DNA of 7,795 nt from an uncultured Asticcacaulis sp. Lineage in GTDB: Bacteria > Pseudomonadota > Alphaproteobacteria > Caulobacterales > Caulobacteraceae. Positions 4,559 through 7,795 of the stretch are shown here, piece after piece. Each line of letters starts with the position of its first letter. Position 1 is the stretch's first letter. The translations under genes were made by a program, and so were the position numbers. The DNA is taken from contig CAMLPZ010000199.1 of assembly GCA_946482045.1 (NCBI GenBank), positions 1 to 7,795 of the forward strand, in the 5' to 3' direction. Below the pieces are notes generated by a model that worked only from the letters and a program-made list of their open reading frames with translations, ran no database searches and was not told where the DNA came from.

Positions 4559-5952
4559 CTATGTATCGTCCGGCTCTCCGCCTGCTCGACAGCGGGCTGA
4601 TTCTGCATGACGCCGTTACGGCGGCGGATTTTCCGCAAGGGATCTTGCGTTACCGCAACGATCGCGCGGCGATGACCGTCGGGTTGGATAATCTGTCCGA
4701 CGACGATTGGGTGCGGCACTTCGGCCGATTCGAAGCCCTGCCCGGCAACCAGCCTGCGCCACTGGCCCTGCGCTACCATGGCCACCAGTTCCGCCAGTAC
4801 AATCCCGATCTCGGCGACGGACGCGGCTTCCTGTTCGCGCAATTGCTGGATGACCATGACCGCCTGCTCGATCTCGGTACCAAGGGTTCCGGCAAGACGC
4901 CGTATTCGCGCGGCGGCGACGGCCGCCTCACGCTGAAAGGCGGAGTGCGCGAAGTCCTGGCCACGGCAATGCTAGAGGCACTTGGCGTGCCGACGTCAAA
5001 AAGCTTTTCCCTGATCGAAACCGGTGAGCAGTTGGTGCGCGGCGATGAGCCGTCACCGACGCGTTCGTCGGTACTGGTCCGCCTGAGCCATAGCCATATC
5101 CGTTTCGGCACATTCGAGCGGCTGGCGTATCTGAACGACACCGAGACAATGGCCGCGCTGATCGACTTCATCATCGCTAACTATTACCCGGACGCCGAGG
5201 GGCCGGCAGGCGTCTTCGATGCGGCGGTCGCCACTTCGGCGCGGCTGGCGGCGCGCTGGATGGCGGCGGGCTTTGTCCATGGTGTGCTCAATACCGATAA
5301 TATGAACATCACCGGCGAAAGCTTTGACTACGGTCCCTATCGCTTCCTGCCGCACTACGATCCGGAGTTCACCGCCGCCTATTTCGACCAGTGGGGCCTC
5401 TACGCCTATGGCCGCCAGCCCGACGCCGTTGGCTGGAACCTGGCGCGGCTGGGATCGTGCCTGACCCTGATCTGTCCGTCCGAGCCGCTGACCGAATCTT
5501 TGCGCCAGTTCGACGCGCGGTTCCGCGAAGAACTGGGCCTGGCCTTCTGCGTGCGATTGAACCTGACACCGCAGGCCGACAATGAGCCTCTCACCCACGC
5601 CATCTTCAATCTTTTGAAGGCTCTAACCTTCGACGGCAGTTTCGAAGCACTGTTCCACGACTGGTTCGGCGGCAAGACACGCGAAGGTTTTGCCATGGAT
5701 GGCTCGCGTGCCCAACATTACAGCGGCGAAGCCTTTGCCGTCTTCCGCGCCGTGCTCGACGGCTACGACACGGCCGATACGGCCAAGCTCAGCCACCCCC
5801 GACTGTTACTGCCCGAGCCCGAAACCCTGTTGATCGGCGAGATCGAAGCTATCTGGGCACGCATCGCCGAAGTCGACGACTGGCAGCCGCTGTACGATAA
5901 ACTTTCCGCGATCGAGACCTGGCGGCAGGCGCTGGGAATCAGCGTCGCCTGA
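4555..5952 (+). CDS. selO: SelO/YdiU-family protein adenylyltransferase (pseudokinase-fold AMPylase), divergent form
   Basis: A 465-residue member of the SelO (UPF0061) family. These enzymes have an inverted kinase fold and transfer AMP from ATP to Ser, Thr or Tyr of target proteins, with a role in redox stress. Family motifs in order: RYHGHQF (73-79), NPDLGDGRG (83-91), GTKGSGKTPYSR (108-119, with nucleotide-binding Lys110), GGVREVL (129-135), SHIRFGTFE (180-188), GFVHGVLNTDNMNI (239-252, catalytic Asp248 and Asn249) and FDYGP (257-261, metal-binding Asp258). All key catalytic positions I can align are kept. The C-terminal third departs from typical SelO: there is no NPxxxxRN region and no C-terminal Cys/Sec. 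Cysteines occur only at 302, 307 and 332. The GTG start at 4555 is preferred to ATG 4561 because AAGG (4544-4547) is 7 bases before it and because of the GTGA coupling. Target proteins are unknown. Confidence 0.9.
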   Translation: MTMYRPALRLLDSGLILHDAVTAADFPQGILRYRNDRAAMTVGLDNLSDDDWVRHFGRFEALPGNQPAPLALRYHGHQFRQYNPDLGDGRGFLFAQLLDDHDRLLDLGTKGSGKTPYSRGGDGRLTLKGGVREVLATAMLEALGVPTSKSFSLIETGEQLVRGDEPSPTRSSVLVRLSHSHIRFGTFERLAYLNDTETMAALIDFIIANYYPDAEGPAGVFDAAVATSARLAARWMAAGFVHGVLNTDNMNITGESFDYGPYRFLPHYDPEFTAAYFDQWGLYAYGRQPDAVGWNLARLGSCLTLICPSEPLTESLRQFDARFREELGLAFCVRLNLTPQADNEPLTHAIFNLLKALTFDGSFEALFHDWFGGKTREGFAMDGSRAQHYSGEAFAVFRAVLDGYDTADTAKLSHPRLLLPEPETLLIGEIEAIWARIAEVDDWQPLYDKLSAIETWRQALGISVA

Positions 5953-7177
5953 TCCGGTAGTCATCGTGCCATTGGCCGGGATCGATGTGGCTGAACAGGC
6001 CGGTCTTCATGCCGGCCAGCGTCCGCATCATCTCATCCTTCATCCAGGGCATATGGCACATCGGCCCGAACAGCAGGTCGCGCACGGCAGGTTCGATCAC
6101 GCCGTCGCCCTGGAAGAAGGGCGTCATCCACAGGCTGGCATAGTGATAGAAACCGAGATGGTTCCTGCGCACGCGCTGGTATTCGACAAGCGCGTCGTCG
6201 AGCACCGCGTTTCGGTTGATCGCCTCGCCCAGCACGCAGGCGTCGATCAGGCCGAGATTGGCGCCCTGGCCCAGTTGCGGGCTCATCGCATGGGCGGCGT
6301 CGCCGGCGAAGACCAGCCGGCCCTGCACGCGCGAGCGCAGCGCCTTGTGGCCGTATTCCGCCCAGGTCAGGTCACCGAAGTCACGCATCTGATCGACGAA
6401 CGGCGCCATTTCCGGCCAGTAGCCGGTGACGCGGTCCTTCCAGGCGTCAATACCTGCTTTATGTATGGCTTCAAGGTCGCGGCGCGGCATGCTCCAGAAG
6501 AAGGCAATATGGTCCACATCCCCGCCCGGCCGCTTGCCGATAGCCAATGTGCCGATCATGACGCGGGCGGCGTCGTATCTTTGTTGCAGCCCGCCCTGAC
6601 CGAAGGCCTGTCCGGGGTCACGGCACACGCCCCACAAGGCGCCGTAGGGATAAGGTGTGTTGGTGTGGATACGGGCGTGGCGCTCGGCCAGCTTTGAATG
6701 GCGGCCGGTGCAATCGACAATCAGATCGAACGGCCCGAAATCGTCACCGTTCACCATCTTCAGCGACATCAGCCCGTCAGGATGCGTCACGACTTCGTTC
6801 GCTTCGCAACCCGTATGCAGGATGGCACCAGCCGCGATGGCGTAGTCGTGCAGCACCTGGAAAAGACTGGCGCGATGGACGCCCAGGCCGAAGATGTGCT
6901 TGCCCAGAATGTCGTAGCTGAGATCGAAGATCGTCCGGCCTGTATGGGTCCTGCCATACAGCGTCTTGATACGCGCGCTGCGCGCGGCCAACGCCTTGTC
7001 GATGCCCAGGCGCGCCATGACCGCCAGTCCGGTCGGCTGGATCAGCAGGCCCGCGCCGACGGGCGCCGCCGTGTCGAATCGCTCGAAGATCGACACCTCG
7101 TGCCCGCCGGCGCATAGAAACCCAGCCAGGGCCAGGCCGGTCGTCCCAGCCCCGGCGATCGCGATGCGATAGGTCAT
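5939..7177 (-). CDS. FAD-dependent monooxygenase (PHBH/UbiH-like group A)
   Basis: A 412-residue flavoprotein of the p-hydroxybenzoate hydroxylase type. These use NAD(P)H and O2 to hydroxylate aromatic or similar small molecules in the cytoplasm. An N-terminal Rossmann motif, GAGTTG (9-14), lies in a beta-alpha-beta that ends at FER (31-33). HRASL (101-105) matches the conserved FAD-contact arginine region. The DG-motif region reads DLIVDCTGRHSKL (151-163), a variant of the usual GADG form. The FAD ribityl motif is GRLVFAGDAAHAMSPQLGQG (286-305). The ATG at 7177 is used because the Rossmann fold starts right there; the open frame continues 109 codons upstream, but that stretch is the antisense of the metallo-beta-lactamase gene. 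The ribosome site is weak, with AAGGGG about 14 bases upstream. The 3' end overlaps selO by 14 bp, tail to tail. The substrate is unknown; UbiH-type ring hydroxylation or a catabolic role are both possible. Confidence 0.9.
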   Translation of the reverse strand: MTYRIAIAGAGTTGLALAGFLCAGGHEVSIFERFDTAAPVGAGLLIQPTGLAVMARLGIDKALAARSARIKTLYGRTHTGRTIFDLSYDILGKHIFGLGVHRASLFQVLHDYAIAAGAILHTGCEANEVVTHPDGLMSLKMVNGDDFGPFDLIVDCTGRHSKLAERHARIHTNTPYPYGALWGVCRDPGQAFGQGGLQQRYDAARVMIGTLAIGKRPGGDVDHIAFFWSMPRRDLEAIHKAGIDAWKDRVTGYWPEMAPFVDQMRDFGDLTWAEYGHKALRSRVQGRLVFAGDAAHAMSPQLGQGANLGLIDACVLGEAINRNAVLDDALVEYQRVRRNHLGFYHYASLWMTPFFQGDGVIEPAVRDLLFGPMCHMPWMKDEMMRTLAGMKTGLFSHIDPGQWHDDYRIRRR

Positions 7178-7319
7178 TATTCTGCTACCCGCCCCTTGTT
7201 TTGCTATCGATAGGATACGCCGCGTTTGGCGTCCAGCGCCGGATTGCCGCACGGTATGAACGCTTTGTAACTGGGTGGGCGGCGTAAGCCGGAGTAGTCT
7301 GATGCAAACGGAGGCCATC
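7178..7319. promoter_or_regulatory. Divergent promoter region of the monooxygenase and the metallo-hydrolase
   Basis: 142 bp that must drive both genes. CTATCGATAG (7204-7213) is a perfect 10-bp palindrome close to the monooxygenase start and is a possible operator. GGCG (7228-7231) and CGCC (7237-7240) form a short hairpin. For the + strand, TTGCCG (7244-7249) has a poor -10 partner, GTAACT, 17 bp on; I would not call this a promoter. Confidence 0.35.
7310..7314 (+). promoter_or_regulatory. Strong ribosome binding site of the metallo-hydrolase
   Basis: GGAGG lies 5 bases before the ATG at 7320. It decides the start and confirms that this strand, not the opposite one, is coding here. Confidence 0.8.
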
Positions 7320-7795
7320 ATGACCGGGTTGCGCGCGCTGATCCTTTGTCTTTTTGTCCTGCCGACCGCGGCGCATGCCCAGATGCCAACAGAGCCGCGC
7401 GCCATAACGGAAGGCGTGACGTTCATTCCCGGCGGCTTTCTTCCGAACCGCCAACCCGATGGCAACACTGTGATTTTCAACGCGCCCGAAGGCCTGATCG
7501 TCATGGATACCGGCCGTCACGCCTGGCACCGGCACGCCATTCTCGATTTCGCGGCGGCGCAGGTCAAACCCATTGCCGCCATCATCAACAGCCACTGGCA
7601 CCTCGATCACACCAGCGGCAATGCCGAGATTAAACGCGCGCATCCGAAGGCCAAGGTCTGGGGCTCGCTGGCCATAGACGGCGCACTGCGCGACTTCTTT
7701 CCCAACAGCGCGAAACAAAGCCGAGCCTTCCTCGACTCTGGCCAGGCGCCAAAAGATCTGGCGGAGGATATCCGCAATGACCTGGCGACGGTTGA
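7320..7795 (+). CDS. Exported metallo-beta-lactamase-fold hydrolase, N-terminal part
   Basis: The first 158 residues of a gene that continues past the right edge; the frame is open from the ATG to the last base. Residues 1-20 are a Sec signal peptide with an AHA cleavage site before Gln21, so the enzyme acts in the periplasm or is lipid-free secreted. EGLIVMDTG (57-65) is the family's first metal-site strand. NSHWHLDHTSGN (90-101) contains the HxHxDH zinc motif with His92, His94, Asp96 and His97. Such proteins hydrolyse lactams, lactones, thioesters or phosphoesters; the SHWHLDHTSGN form and N-terminal layout fit a general MBL-fold hydrolase and do not prove antibiotic resistance. The second metal-binding histidine and the C-terminal half are not visible. 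It is divergent from the FAD monooxygenase, which suggests shared control but not a proven pathway. Confidence 0.9.
   Translation, partial: MTGLRALILCLFVLPTAAHAQMPTEPRAITEGVTFIPGGFLPNRQPDGNTVIFNAPEGLIVMDTGRHAWHRHAILDFAAAQVKPIAAIINSHWHLDHTSGNAEIKRAHPKAKVWGSLAIDGALRDFFPNSAKQSRAFLDSGQAPKDLAEDIRNDLATV

Noticed and set aside
5053..5598. 181-codon open frame on the - strand inside selO
   Set aside because: It is an antisense shadow of a conserved family gene, with no family features of its own.
5966..6697. 243-codon open frame on the + strand opposite the FAD monooxygenase
   Set aside because: The opposite strand carries the GDAAH and other flavoprotein motifs; this frame has none.
7178..7504. 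109-codon N-terminal extension of the FAD monooxygenase
   Set aside because: The Rossmann fold begins at the ATG at 7177. The extension is basic, featureless and antisense to the metallo-hydrolase gene with its GGAGG site.
7185..7718. 177-codon open frame on the - strand near the right edge
   Set aside because: It is antisense to the exported metallo-beta-lactamase-fold gene, which has a signal peptide and HxHxDH motif.
1..7795. CRISPR array, tRNA, insertion sequence or toxin-antitoxin pair
   Set aside because: I looked for regularly spaced repeats, cloverleaf-like arms, terminal inverted repeats with a transposase, and paired small genes, and found none.

Overview
The window looks like chromosomal DNA from a GC-rich alphaproteobacterium. 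Caulobacterales or Sphingomonadales is my best guess. This rests on the style of the large TonB-dependent receptor, the GC-rich third codon positions and the mix of families. No marker gene pins the genus, so the placement is inference.

Layout from left to right. Bases 1-510 hold the 3' end of a FATP-type long-chain acyl-CoA synthetase (+). A small GlsB/YeaQ-type membrane protein (692-949, +) follows, with a hairpin over its ribosome binding site. It converges on a TonB-dependent outer-membrane receptor (1052-3694, -); two hairpin terminators lie between them. The receptor is followed by about 525 bp of visibly AT-richer, gene-free DNA full of palindromes (3695-4219). This is a divergent control region between the receptor and a two-gene unit on the + strand: a small exported two-cysteine protein of unknown family (4220-4558), then a divergent SelO-type protein AMPylase (4555-5952). 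The two + strand genes overlap by GTGA. SelO overlaps tail to tail by 14 bp with an FAD-dependent monooxygenase (5939-7177, -). That gene is divergent from an exported metallo-beta-lactamase-fold hydrolase (from 7320, +), which runs off the right edge.

No mobile element, tRNA, rRNA or CRISPR array was seen. Most genes are ordinary members of known families. The least ordinary part is 3700-5952: a palindrome-rich divergent promoter region, an unrecognised exported protein, and translational coupling of that protein to a SelO variant. The variant keeps the kinase-fold catalytic residues but lacks the usual C-terminal motif and the redox cysteines known in E. coli SelO. I see no convincing evidence for a wholly new multi-gene system; the small-protein/SelO pair is the best candidate for something undescribed.
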